From: an uncultured Oscillospiraceae bacterium
GTDB lineage: Bacteria; Bacillota; Clostridia; Oscillospirales; Oscillospiraceae
Reading direction: 5' to 3'
DNA: 15,873 nucleotides
NCBI GenBank assembly: GCA_904398675.1
Contig: CAJFPI010000143.1
Location: 1-15,873 of the forward strand
Shown here one piece after another: positions 6,182 to 12,750 of this stretch. Both the position numbers and the translations under genes were made by a program. How positions within the stretch are numbered: the stretch's first letter is position 1; the number at the start of each line of letters is the position of its first letter. Below the pieces are notes generated by a model. It saw only the letters and a list, made by a program, of their open reading frames with translations. It searched no databases and had not been told where the DNA came from.

Positions 6182-6790
6182 CTAATTTGCCTCCAGGATC
6201 TTGATCTGATCCGTGGTATAGTCGGTCTCCGCCAGGACGATCTCCGTGATTTTCGCCACATCCTCCGCGGCAAGGCCGTCCTCACTGTCCACCACTACGC
6301 TGATGCCGTCCTCCCCCATAAAGGCCACGCATTGGGCGTACCCCTTGGCCGTCACCAGGTTTTCGATCTGCGCCTCGGCAATGGCGTAGCCCGCCAGCAC
6401 CTGGATGGTCTCCGCCGCCTCTGTGGCCGCGGCGGCGTCCGCCGTCTCGCTCTCCGCCGCCTCCCGCAGCAGGGAGATGGCGTTATCCCTGGCCTGCTGG
6501 CGGGTCAGCCGGGCGGTGGCAAAGTAGTCTGTGCCGGTCTCCGCCGTCTCGCCGCCCTGGGCGGCGTCCCCAGCCGCATCCTCCCCGCCGGTGGTAACGT
6601 CGGCGGCATCCGCCGGGTCGCCGGTTTCGCCGCTGACCAGGGTGGACTCCCCCAGGATCTTCTGCCCCGCCTCATCCGCCGCGCCCAGGTCCGTCACGTT
6701 GCTGGCGTATCTCCAGTTGAGATACACCGCCGTGCAGACAAAGAGCAGCACCGTGGCCACCACAATGTTTCGTTTCCAGATCGGTTTCAT
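6182..6790 (-). CDS. spoIIIAH: Stage III sporulation protein AH
   Basis: A 202-residue protein. SpoIIIAH sits in the mother-cell engulfing membrane and its extracellular domain binds forespore SpoIIQ, forming rings of the channel between the two cells. Seen here: a basic N-terminus (KPIWKRN), one membrane segment at about residues 9-25, a long linker rich in Ala, Gly, Asp, Glu and Thr (about 35-85), and a C-terminal domain with YFATARLTRQQARDNAISLL, then AEAQIENLVTAKGYAQCVAFM and a final D.TTDQIKILE, the ring-building YscJ/FliF-like fold of this family. Start ATG 6790 has GAGGAGG about 10 nt upstream; an in-frame ATG at 6823 overlaps spoIIIAG and has no such site. Last gene of the spoIIIA operon. 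Confidence 0.92.
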   Translation of the reverse strand: MKPIWKRNIVVATVLLFVCTAVYLNWRYASNVTDLGAADEAGQKILGESTLVSGETGDPADAADVTTGGEDAAGDAAQGGETAETGTDYFATARLTRQQARDNAISLLREAAESETADAAAATEAAETIQVLAGYAIAEAQIENLVTAKGYAQCVAFMGEDGISVVVDSEDGLAAEDVAKITEIVLAETDYTTDQIKILEAN

Positions 6791-6810
6791 TTTTCCGTGC
6801 CCTCCTCGTT

Positions 6811-7344
6811 TTATCCTTGCCATTTGACAACTGAAATTTTATCGGAGCCAAGGCCGGTCAGCGCGCTGACCGCCTGGATCACCGACAGCTGCACCGCCGG
6901 GTCGCCGCCCCCCTCGCACACCACCAGCGCCCCCCGGTAGCAGGGCCAGACCTCCTGTGTCACCACTACGCCGCCGTCGCTGCCGGAGAGGACCACCGTC
7001 TCCGTGGAGCGGCTGTAATCGTCCGGCGCGGCGGTGGCGCCGCTGTAGGAGAGGCTGGAGTCCTCCGCCAGCACGGTCTCCGCCCCCCGGTCCACCGTCA
7101 GCATCACCTGCACCTGGCCCACACCCTCCATCTTCCCCAGGATCTCCTCCATCTCCTCCTTCATGCTCTGCATGGCGTCCGCCGCCTGTGCCGCCGCCTG
7201 CCCCGCGGTCTCCTCCTCCCCCGCCGCCCTGTCGGCCGCGGAGGGCCACAGCAGCAACACAACGCCTGCCGCAATCACCAAGAGCACATATTTGTACTTC
7301 CCCAGCGCCGCCTTCCACACCGGTTTCTTCCCCTGCTGCTGCAC
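6811..7344 (-). CDS. spoIIIAG: Stage III sporulation protein AG
   Basis: A 177-residue protein. SpoIIIAG forms a large ring in the space between mother cell and forespore membranes as part of the SpoIIIA-SpoIIQ complex. Seen: a short basic cytoplasmic N-terminus (QQQGKKPVWKAALGKYKY), one membrane segment at about 18-33, a Glu/Met-rich helical linker (SMKEEMEEILGKMEGVG), a VQVMLTVDRGAETVLAED strand region, and a C-terminal ALVVCEGGGDPAVQLSVIQAVSALTGL ring-building motif ending in ISVVKWQG. The start is GTG 7344, with AGGAGG about 8 nt upstream, 3 nt after the spoIIIAF stop. The 20-nt gap to spoIIIAH carries that gene's ribosome binding site. Confidence 0.93.
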   Translation of the reverse strand: MQQQGKKPVWKAALGKYKYVLLVIAAGVVLLLWPSAADRAAGEEETAGQAAAQAADAMQSMKEEMEEILGKMEGVGQVQVMLTVDRGAETVLAEDSSLSYSGATAAPDDYSRSTETVVLSGSDGGVVVTQEVWPCYRGALVVCEGGGDPAVQLSVIQAVSALTGLGSDKISVVKWQG

Positions 7345-7347
7345 ACG

Positions 7348-7821
7348 TCACTCCTCCTGCCAAATCTGTTGATCCGCCTCGATGCCCAGCTCCTCTGCCA
7401 TCCACTGGCTCAACTCCTCATGATATGCCCCCTCGATCCGGACCCGGTCCGGGATCGGGACGCCGCCGCTGCTCATCCGCGTGGCCACCGAGACCGTCAC
7501 ATCAAGGCCCATTTCCTGCGCCTTGTCCCATATATATTCACCAATGTCTGTCTCTATGATAGCAGAAAGCTCTTCTTCCTGTTCCAAGCGCAATTCTGTT
7601 TCCCGCTGCTCCACCGCGGCCTGGTAATCCCCCAGCGCGCCGCCCAGCTCCAGGCCGCCCAGCCGCCCCAGCGGCCCCAGCAGCACAATGATCAGCAAAA
7701 TCCCGCCGGCCAGACGCAGCACCCGTTTCATCCCCTTCTGGAGCACCAGCGCGTCGGCAAGGCCCAGCAGCAGCGCCGTGGCCGCAAGGCCCAGCACCCA
7801 GAGTTTCAGCTGTTCGATCAT
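7348..7821 (-). CDS. spoIIIAF: Stage III sporulation protein AF
   Basis: A 157-residue membrane protein. Two hydrophobic segments near the N-terminus (about residues 6-27 and 33-52, with LLIIVLLGPLG) are followed by a Glu-rich helix (QRETELRLEQEEELSAII) and a soluble C-terminal domain of beta-alpha character with VSVATRMSSGG and VRIEGAYHEEL. This matches SpoIIIAF, a mother-cell membrane component of the SpoIIIA channel whose soluble domain resembles the other ring-building parts. ATG 7821 is preceded by GGGGGAG. It follows spoIIIAE by 12 nt and precedes spoIIIAG by 3 nt. Confidence 0.92.
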   Translation of the reverse strand: MIEQLKLWVLGLAATALLLGLADALVLQKGMKRVLRLAGGILLIIVLLGPLGRLGGLELGGALGDYQAAVEQRETELRLEQEEELSAIIETDIGEYIWDKAQEMGLDVTVSVATRMSSGGVPIPDRVRIEGAYHEELSQWMAEELGIEADQQIWQEE

Positions 7822-7833
7822 CGTTTCTCCCCC

Positions 7834-8904
7834 CTATCCCTGTATTGCCAAAAGTGAGGACAGCACGGAGATGGTCAGCAGCATGGCGCAGCCGCCCACC
7901 ATCCCCAGCACCAGCCCGAAGGCGGAGCCAAGGCCGCCAATGAGCTTTACAAGCCCCGGCGGCGCAACGGTCCCCGCCACAAAGGCCACCGCCTTGTAGA
8001 GCAGATACTGGATCCCCAGCCGCACAAAGGGCAGCGCGCAGGTGGCGAGAATCGCCAGCACGCCGAAAATGCCGATGGTGTTCTTCAAGAGCCCCGCCCC
8101 GGCCAATACTGTCTCCGCCGCGCCGGCCACAATGGAGCCCACCACCGGCACGGCAGTGGCAATGGCCTTCTGGGCCAGCTTGACAGCCGCGGCGTCCGCG
8201 GCGCCGGAAATGGCCCCCGCCACCGAGAGATAGAGGGTGAAGAGGGTCAAAAGCACCCCCAAAAACCAGGCGATGGCCTTTTTCAGGAGGGATGCAATGG
8301 CCTCCAGACGCCCGTCGCCCAGCATGGCGCCCGCCGCCAGCGCGCCGATGTAGACGTAGAGAAAGGGCAGGAGCAGGCGGTGGATCACCGTGAGGAGCAC
8401 ATCGCAGAAGAGGACCGTGGCCATCTGCCGCACCGCGGCGGAGCCGGCCATGCCGGTGGCGGCGGTGGCAGCGGCAAGAGCCGGGAGGAGGGATTTGGAA
8501 AACTGCTCCAGGGAGGCGATGGTCTCCACGCCCATGCCGATGAGCTGGTCCACCTCCCCCGCCGACACCGCCACCACAGCGGCCACCGCCGCCAGGGAGA
8601 GGTAGTTGAAGGTCCTCTTCCCCTCCACTGTCACAAACACCGTCTCCCCGATGCCGCACAGCACCAGCACCACCAGCAGCTGCACCGCTCCGGAGAGGCC
8701 CTGGCGGAGCAGTCCGCCAAAGCCCTCCCGCACCTGCTCCCAAATGGCGGAAAGGCCGCCAGAAAAGTCGTCGCCGGAGAGCCCCTGGGCCGCCTCTGGC
8801 GCGGCGGCCTCCACCTCACCGGCGAGATCACTGCCCCTGGCCGGCAGCACCAGCAGCGCAGCCAAAAACGCCGCCAACAGCAGCGCAAACACACACCGTT
8901 TCAT
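7834..8904 (-). CDS. spoIIIAE: Stage III sporulation protein AE
   Basis: A 356-residue polytopic membrane protein. It has a signal-peptide-like N-terminus (KRCVFALLLAAFLAALLVL, cleavage plausible after ARG/S about residue 24), an Ala/Gly/Asp-rich extracellular stretch, then about seven hydrophobic segments through the rest, including VQLLVVLVLCGIGETVF, LPFLYVYIGALAAGAML and a C-terminal pair. SpoIIIAE is the main integral membrane part of the mother-cell channel and is related in topology to export-apparatus proteins. The start is ATG 8904 with GGGGAGG 7 nt upstream, 4 nt after the spoIIIAD stop; the longer open frame 5' of it overlaps spoIIIAD and has no start signal. Confidence 0.94.
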   Translation of the reverse strand: MKRCVFALLLAAFLAALLVLPARGSDLAGEVEAAAPEAAQGLSGDDFSGGLSAIWEQVREGFGGLLRQGLSGAVQLLVVLVLCGIGETVFVTVEGKRTFNYLSLAAVAAVVAVSAGEVDQLIGMGVETIASLEQFSKSLLPALAAATAATGMAGSAAVRQMATVLFCDVLLTVIHRLLLPFLYVYIGALAAGAMLGDGRLEAIASLLKKAIAWFLGVLLTLFTLYLSVAGAISGAADAAAVKLAQKAIATAVPVVGSIVAGAAETVLAGAGLLKNTIGIFGVLAILATCALPFVRLGIQYLLYKAVAFVAGTVAPPGLVKLIGGLGSAFGLVLGMVGGCAMLLTISVLSSLLAIQG

Positions 8905-8908
8905 TCCC

Positions 8909-9298
8909 TTACCTCCCCAGGTCCACCAGGATCTCCAGCGCCCGGTGCAGCAGCGGCTGGGCCGCCAGCAGGGCGCAGACCGTCCCCGCCATGTCCACCA
9001 GGGAGGCCAGGGCCCCCTGACCGCTGTCCTTGCACACATCGCCCCCCAGCTTGGCAATAAGGGAGATGGCGATGATCTTCAAGATCGGCAGGAACAGCGT
9101 CCCATCCAGCCTCGTCTCCTCCAGCAGCAGAAGGGCCATCTGCCTTAAATCCTGGTAAAAGCTGAGGGCAAAGGTCATGACCACCGCGATGGCCGAGAGC
9201 ACCAGGAGCAGGCTCATCTCCGGCGTGTCACGCTGCAGGAGGACCGCGGTGAGGGCCACCACGATGCAGATGACTGCCGCCTTGACCACCAGCTCCAT
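8909..9298 (-). CDS. spoIIIAD: Stage III sporulation protein AD
   Basis: A 129-residue membrane protein of usual SpoIIIAD length. Four hydrophobic helices are interrupted by the conserved RDTPEMSLLLVLSAIAVVM region, FLPILKIIAISLIAKLGGDVCKDSGQ and a C-terminal LLHRALEILVDLGR. It belongs to the mother-cell SpoIIIA membrane complex together with the smaller, sequence-related SpoIIIAC. Start ATG 9298 shares one base with the spoIIIAC stop (TGATG), so translation is coupled. Confidence 0.94.
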   Translation of the reverse strand: MELVVKAAVICIVVALTAVLLQRDTPEMSLLLVLSAIAVVMTFALSFYQDLRQMALLLLEETRLDGTLFLPILKIIAISLIAKLGGDVCKDSGQGALASLVDMAGTVCALLAAQPLLHRALEILVDLGR

Positions 9299-9492
9299 CA
9301 GAACTGAAAGAGGGTCTTGATCATGTCGAAGAGATCGCTGATCTCCTGCACCAAAATCATCAAGACCACCACAAGGCCCGCAAGCGTGGTCATCAGGGCC
9401 TGCTCCTCCCGGCCGGACCGGACCAGCAGCTGGTTGAGCACCGCCACGATAATGCCGATGGCGGCGATTTTGAAAATCAGATCAATATCCAT
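9298..9492 (-). CDS. spoIIIAC: Stage III sporulation protein AC
   Basis: A 64-residue protein of two membrane helices, exactly the size of known SpoIIIAC. The sequence shows DLIFKIAAIGIIVAVLNQLL, a short polar turn RSGREEQA and LAGLVVVLMILVQEISDLFD. It forms part of the mother-cell membrane base of the SpoIIIA channel. Start ATG 9492 is 1 nt from the spoIIIAB stop and has no clear Shine-Dalgarno sequence, so its translation probably depends on ribosomes finishing spoIIIAB. Confidence 0.94.
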   Translation of the reverse strand: MDIDLIFKIAAIGIIVAVLNQLLVRSGREEQALMTTLAGLVVVLMILVQEISDLFDMIKTLFQF

Positions 9493-9493
9493 T

Positions 9494-9973
9494 TCAGATC
9501 AGCACCACCACGGCCAGCAGAGACCCGGAGAGACACAGGGCCGTGATCAGCCTGTCCCGCTCCCCCATGAGCCGCCGCTCCTCCTCTGTGGCCCGGTGGA
9601 TTTCCTCCCTTGTCAAGATGATGAGGTCCCCCCGCCTGCCGTCGGTGAGGCTGTCCCCCAGGGGCTCCAGGAGGGGGCGGTAGCACGCCGGGGCATGGCG
9701 GCAGGCCCGCCGCCACGTCGGGGTAAAGGGCTCCTCCCGCCCGAGCCCGTCCAGAATCTCACCGAGAAAGATCCCCAGCAGCGCCTCCTCCCGCCGGCAG
9801 GCGTCCAGCAGCGCCGGCAGCGGCCGTCGGAGGACCATCACCCCCCGCTCCAGGCTGTCCAGCAGGCGGCACAGGGCCTGGCCCCACCGGATGATCTCCA
9901 GGCGGCGGGCGAGCAGCATCTGCCGCACCCAAAAGCCCCCGCCCACCAAAAATACCGCCCCCAGGGCCTTCAC
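9494..9973 (-). CDS. spoIIIAB: Stage III sporulation protein AB
   Basis: A 159-residue protein with a hydrophobic segment at each end and an all-helical middle, the layout of SpoIIIAB, which resembles the GspF/PilC-type membrane platform of type II secretion systems and is thought to work with the ATPase SpoIIIAA. Conserved stretches include the N-terminal GAVFLVGGGFWVRQMLLARRLEIIR, an LLDSLERGV region and the C-terminal DLIILTREEIHRATEEERR before the last membrane helix. The start is GTG 9973, overlapping the spoIIIAA stop by 4 nt (GTGA). Confidence 0.92.
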   Translation of the reverse strand: MKALGAVFLVGGGFWVRQMLLARRLEIIRWGQALCRLLDSLERGVMVLRRPLPALLDACRREEALLGIFLGEILDGLGREEPFTPTWRRACRHAPACYRPLLEPLGDSLTDGRRGDLIILTREEIHRATEEERRLMGERDRLITALCLSGSLLAVVVLI

Positions 9974-10872
9974 AGCTCGTCCACCTCGTAGCTCCGTTTC
10001 CCCTCCCGGCGGCGGATGGTCACCGCCCGGGTAAAAACACCGGCGGCCAGCATCCCCCGGAAGAGGGACTTTTGCTCCAGCTCCGGAAGGCTCTCGCCGT
10101 GGACTGTGGCCAAAAGCGCCGCACCGGCGTTGGCCGCCCGGATCATAGCCGCCACATCCTCCTCCAGCGCCACCTCATCCACGGCGATCACCTGGGGATT
10201 CATGGAGCGCAGCATAGCCGGGATAGCCAGCGCCTTGGGGCAGGCGTCCATCACGTCGGTGTGCCGCCCCACGGCCATCTGGGGCCGTCCCCGGTATACC
10301 GCCGCGATCTCCCCCCGCTCGTCTGCCAGCGCCACCCGCAGCCCCGCATCATCGGAGAGACAGCGCACCAGGTCCCGCAGCAGCGTGGTCTTGCCTCCGC
10401 CGGGGGGCGAGACGACCAAAGCGGAGCAGGGCGCTCCCCCCTCGTTGAAAAGCCGGGGCAGCAGCGGCCGGGCCAGCCCCCTGGCCTCCCGGGGAATCCG
10501 GATGGCCACAGAGGAGAGATCCCGAATCGCAGTCACACTTCCCTGGTCCACCACCGCTGTACCGCAAAGGCCGATGCGGTAGCCGCCGTCAGCGGTGAGA
10601 TAGCCCTGGCGGACCGTCTCCGCCGCCGTATAGCGGGAGTAGCCCGTGACATTGTCCAAAAGCTGCTCCAGATCCCCCGGTGTTACCACCGAGCGCCCCA
10701 CCGGCCGCTCCCCGCCGGGGAGCACCACGGTCAGCGGCTGTCCTGACCGCAGGCGCAGCTCCTCCGCCGCGGCCATTTCCTCCTCTGACAGCAGCGACGC
10801 CGCCTCCCGCAGCGTCCGCGGCAGCAGCGACACGGCCCCCCGGCACCGCTCCGCCCTGTAGTTGGCCTCCAT
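9970..10872 (-). CDS. spoIIIAA: Stage III sporulation protein AA, secretion-type ATPase
   Basis: A 300-residue cytoplasmic ATPase related to type II/IV secretion ATPases. It powers or gates the SpoIIIA-SpoIIQ channel in the mother cell. Walker A PPGGGKTT is at residues 156-163, Walker B VIAVDEV at 228-234, and an Asp/His-box-like ALLATVHGE at 252-260. The N-terminal part contains EELRLRSGQPL and the DLSSVAIRIPRE block seen in the family. The start is ATG 10872 with AAGGAGG 7 nt upstream; the frame extends 33 codons further 5', but that stretch contains the SigE promoter. First gene of the eight-gene spoIIIA operon. Confidence 0.95.
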   Translation of the reverse strand: MEANYRAERCRGAVSLLPRTLREAASLLSEEEMAAAEELRLRSGQPLTVVLPGGERPVGRSVVTPGDLEQLLDNVTGYSRYTAAETVRQGYLTADGGYRIGLCGTAVVDQGSVTAIRDLSSVAIRIPREARGLARPLLPRLFNEGGAPCSALVVSPPGGGKTTLLRDLVRCLSDDAGLRVALADERGEIAAVYRGRPQMAVGRHTDVMDACPKALAIPAMLRSMNPQVIAVDEVALEEDVAAMIRAANAGAALLATVHGESLPELEQKSLFRGMLAAGVFTRAVTIRRREGKRSYEVDEL

Positions 10873-10900
10873 GCCATCCCCTCCTTTGTGTGGATAGTCC

Positions 10901-10929
10901 ACTGTATGAGGGGTTGTCCGGAAATATGT
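10901..10929 (-). promoter_or_regulatory. SigE-type promoter of the spoIIIA operon
   Basis: On the minus strand, ACATATT (10923-10929) is followed after 14 nt by CATACAGT (10901-10908). The known B. subtilis SigE consensus is KMATATT, 14-15 nt, CATACAMT, so the match is 6 of 7 and 7 of 8 at the correct spacing. The implied transcription start is about 20 nt upstream of the spoIIIAA ATG. SigE is the early mother-cell sigma factor and controls spoIIIA in B. subtilis, which fits. Confidence 0.82.
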
Positions 10930-10965
10930 CCCCGAGCTGGAGAAACCACCGATTCCCGCCTGTAA

Positions 10966-11018
10966 TCGCATATTGAATGTTTATTCATCCATATTCATGC
11001 ATATCGTTTGCATATGCA
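10966..11018. other. AT-rich patch with repeated ATTCAT and GCATAT motifs
   Basis: Between the spoIIIAA promoter and the pepP terminator lies an AT-rich stretch unlike the GC-rich surroundings. It holds the perfect palindrome TGCATATGCA (11009-11018), ATGCAT, and two close copies of ATTCAT followed by CATAT or GCATAT. No gene is seen. It could be a regulator-binding or curved-DNA region upstream of spoIIIA, or simply spacer. Confidence 0.4.
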
Positions 11019-11049
11019 GAAACGCGCCTCTCCCCTGCCCCAGACGCGC

Positions 11050-11083
11050 AAAAAGCCCCCGGGCGCATATAGCACCCGGGGGC
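11050..11083 (-). terminator. Intrinsic terminator after the pepP gene
   Basis: GCCCCCGGG (11055-11063) pairs with CCCGGGGGC (11075-11083), with two extra GC pairs inside. On the minus strand the stem is followed by TTTTT. It lies 24 nt past the pepP stop and isolates the yqeG-pepP pair from the spoIIIA operon. Confidence 0.88.
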
Positions 11084-11106
11084 CTTCCTTTTATTATGAA
11101 TACCTG

Positions 11107-12174
11107 TTACAGGATCATCAGTTCCTTGGGGGCCAGGGTGATGTCCTCACACCCCTCCCCCTTCAGGACGATCACGTCCTCAATGCGGACGCCGAATCTG
11201 CCCGGCAGGTAGATCCCCGGCTCCGCCGAGAGCACCGCCCCCTCCGGCAGCGGCTCTGTACAGGAGGGGGACGCGTTGGGCGATTCGTGGATCTCCACCC
11301 CCAGGCTGTGGCCAAAGCCGTGGCCGAAATAGCCGCCGTACCCGGCATCGCAGATCACCTGGTCCCCCGCCGCATGGATGGAGGCCCCCGTCACACCGGG
11401 CCGGGCCGCAGCGATACCCGCCGCCTGGGCGGCCAGCACCGTCTCATACACCCGGGCCATCTCATCCGTCACATGGCCCACCGCCACAGTCCGGGTCATG
11501 TCGGAGCAGTAGCCGTTATACACACAGCCAAAGTCCATGGTGACAAAGTCCCCCGCCGCCACCGGCTTGTCGGTGGGCACGCCGTGGGGCATGCTGCTGT
11601 TGGCCCCGCTGACCACAATGGGCTCAAAGGACATCCGCTCCGCTCCCCCCAGCAGCATCTGATACTGGAGGCGGGCGGCGATCTCCCGCTCCGTCCGGCC
11701 GGGACGGATATCGTTCAGCACCTCCGCCAGGGCCTTCTCCGCGATCCGCTGGGCCTTCACCATCTGCTCCAGCTCCCAGCCGTCCTTCACCGCCCGCAGG
11801 CCGGCGATGAGCCCGGCGGCGGGCACCAGGGTCCCCGGCAGCCGCTCCTCCAGGCGGCGGAACTCCGCCACCGTGAGGTAGGTCTCCTCATAGCCTACCC
11901 GCTCCAGCCCCCGCTCCTTCAAAATCTCCGCCACCCGGGTCAGCGCCGGGCGCTCCCGGGTGTTCTCCTCCACCGCCGCGTCGGTGATGGCCCGGCCGGC
12001 CGCCTCGATATAGCGGCTGTCGGTGAAAAACCAACTCCCCTCCCCTGTCACCAGGGCCACGCCCGCTGTGGAGTGAAAGCCCGTGACATAGAGCCGGTTG
12101 GGCTCGCTGAGAATCACCATCGCGTCCAGATCCCAGCCCTCGAGCTGCTGGGCCACCGCCTGAAATTTACTCAT
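11107..12174 (-). CDS. pepP: Xaa-Pro aminopeptidase/dipeptidase, M24 family
   Basis: A 355-residue metallopeptidase removing residues next to proline. Residues 1-125 form the creatinase-like N-terminal domain (DAMVILSEPNRLYVTGF, FFTDSRY). From about 130 the pita-bread catalytic domain follows. The five expected metal ligands are visible: Asp214 in TMDFGCVYNGYCSD, Asp225 in the same block, His289 in GHGFGHSLG, Glu318 in LSAEPGIY and Glu332 in RIEDV; His197 in SMPHGVPTD is also conserved. This is the size and type of B. subtilis YqhT. Start ATG 12174 has AGGAGG 7 nt upstream and overlaps the yqeG end by 8 nt, so the two are co-translated. In many Firmicutes efp follows this gene; here the spoIIIA operon follows directly. 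Confidence 0.92.
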   Translation of the reverse strand: MSKFQAVAQQLEGWDLDAMVILSEPNRLYVTGFHSTAGVALVTGEGSWFFTDSRYIEAAGRAITDAAVEENTRERPALTRVAEILKERGLERVGYEETYLTVAEFRRLEERLPGTLVPAAGLIAGLRAVKDGWELEQMVKAQRIAEKALAEVLNDIRPGRTEREIAARLQYQMLLGGAERMSFEPIVVSGANSSMPHGVPTDKPVAAGDFVTMDFGCVYNGYCSDMTRTVAVGHVTDEMARVYETVLAAQAAGIAAARPGVTGASIHAAGDQVICDAGYGGYFGHGFGHSLGVEIHESPNASPSCTEPLPEGAVLSAEPGIYLPGRFGVRIEDVIVLKGEGCEDITLAPKELMIL

Positions 12175-12676
12175 GTCTCTGCCTCCTTCTCGCCGCCGCC
12201 ATCCAGGGGCGGTGCAGCTGATATAAAATCCAGTGTCCCGCGTTGGGCGCGCCCTCCACCGGCTCCACCGCCAGGGCGGTGAGCCCCGCCAGGTTGGCGC
12301 CCAGAAAATCCGTCGTCCACAGGTCCCCCAGCATGGCCGTGTGGGCCGGCGTCTCGCCGAAGAGGGCCATGGCCCGGCGGAATCCCCCGGGCTTTGGTTT
12401 CCCGGCGTGGCCAAAATAGGGGACGCCCAGCTCCCGGCAGTAGGCCTCCACCCGGTCGCTGCTGCGGTTGTTGGACACGATGGCAAAGCCGACGCCCGCC
12501 GCCTGGAGCCCGGCGATCCACTCCCGGACCTCCTCTGTGGGATGGCGGGTCTTCGGCGGGGCCAGGGTGTTGTCCAGGTCGCACAGCAGAAGGCGGATCC
12601 CCATCTCCTCCAGCAGCGCCGGCGTCACCTCGGTAAAGCGCCGGAAGACCCGGCGCGGTGTGATGGACAGTGGCAT
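12167..12676 (-). CDS. yqeG: YqeG-family HAD phosphatase (IIIA type)
   Basis: A 169-residue haloacid dehalogenase-type phosphatase, the usual YqeG size. HAD motif I is DLDNT at residues 33-37 (nucleophile Asp33), motif II is SNN at 68-70, the motif III lysine lies in GKPKP at 92-96, and motif IV is GDLWTTD at 117-123 with LGAN after it. In B. subtilis yqeG starts a conserved cluster with the GTPase gene yqeH; that cluster is not seen here. The physiological substrate is not settled for the family. Start ATG 12676 follows GGGAGAG. It overlaps pepP by 8 nt and has its own likely promoter at 12707-12735. Confidence 0.9.
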   Translation of the reverse strand: MPLSITPRRVFRRFTEVTPALLEEMGIRLLLCDLDNTLAPPKTRHPTEEVREWIAGLQAAGVGFAIVSNNRSSDRVEAYCRELGVPYFGHAGKPKPGGFRRAMALFGETPAHTAMLGDLWTTDFLGANLAGLTALAVEPVEGAPNAGHWILYQLHRPWMAAARRRQRHE

Positions 12677-12699
12677 AGTTCTCTCCCGTCTGACATAAT
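12670..12699 (+). promoter_or_regulatory. Possible promoter of the unknown gene at 12751
   Basis: GTGGCA (12670-12675, 4 of 6 to the SigA -35) and CATAAT (12694-12699, 5 of 6 to the -10) stand 18 nt apart. The same bases can be read as GCATA plus CATAATT, resembling a forespore SigG promoter but with a 16-nt rather than the usual 17-18-nt gap. Either way it would overlap the start codon of the divergent yqeG gene. Assignment is tentative. Confidence 0.3.
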
Positions 12700-12706
12700 T
12701 TCCATT

Positions 12707-12735
12707 AGTATACACCCATCCCGTCCAGGGTACAA
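12707..12735 (-). promoter_or_regulatory. Probable SigA promoter of yqeG-pepP
   Basis: On the minus strand, TTGTAC (12730-12735, 3 of 6) is separated by 17 nt from TATACT (12707-12712, 5 of 6). The implied start of transcription is about 25 nt upstream of the yqeG ATG. The -35 box is weak, but spacing and -10 box are good. Confidence 0.55.
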
Positions 12736-12750
12736 GAGGAGGAATCCACC

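Noticed and set aside
11008..12282. A 424-codon + strand frame opposite pepP
   Set aside because: Antisense shadow, with Arg/His/Pro-rich composition and no ribosome binding site.
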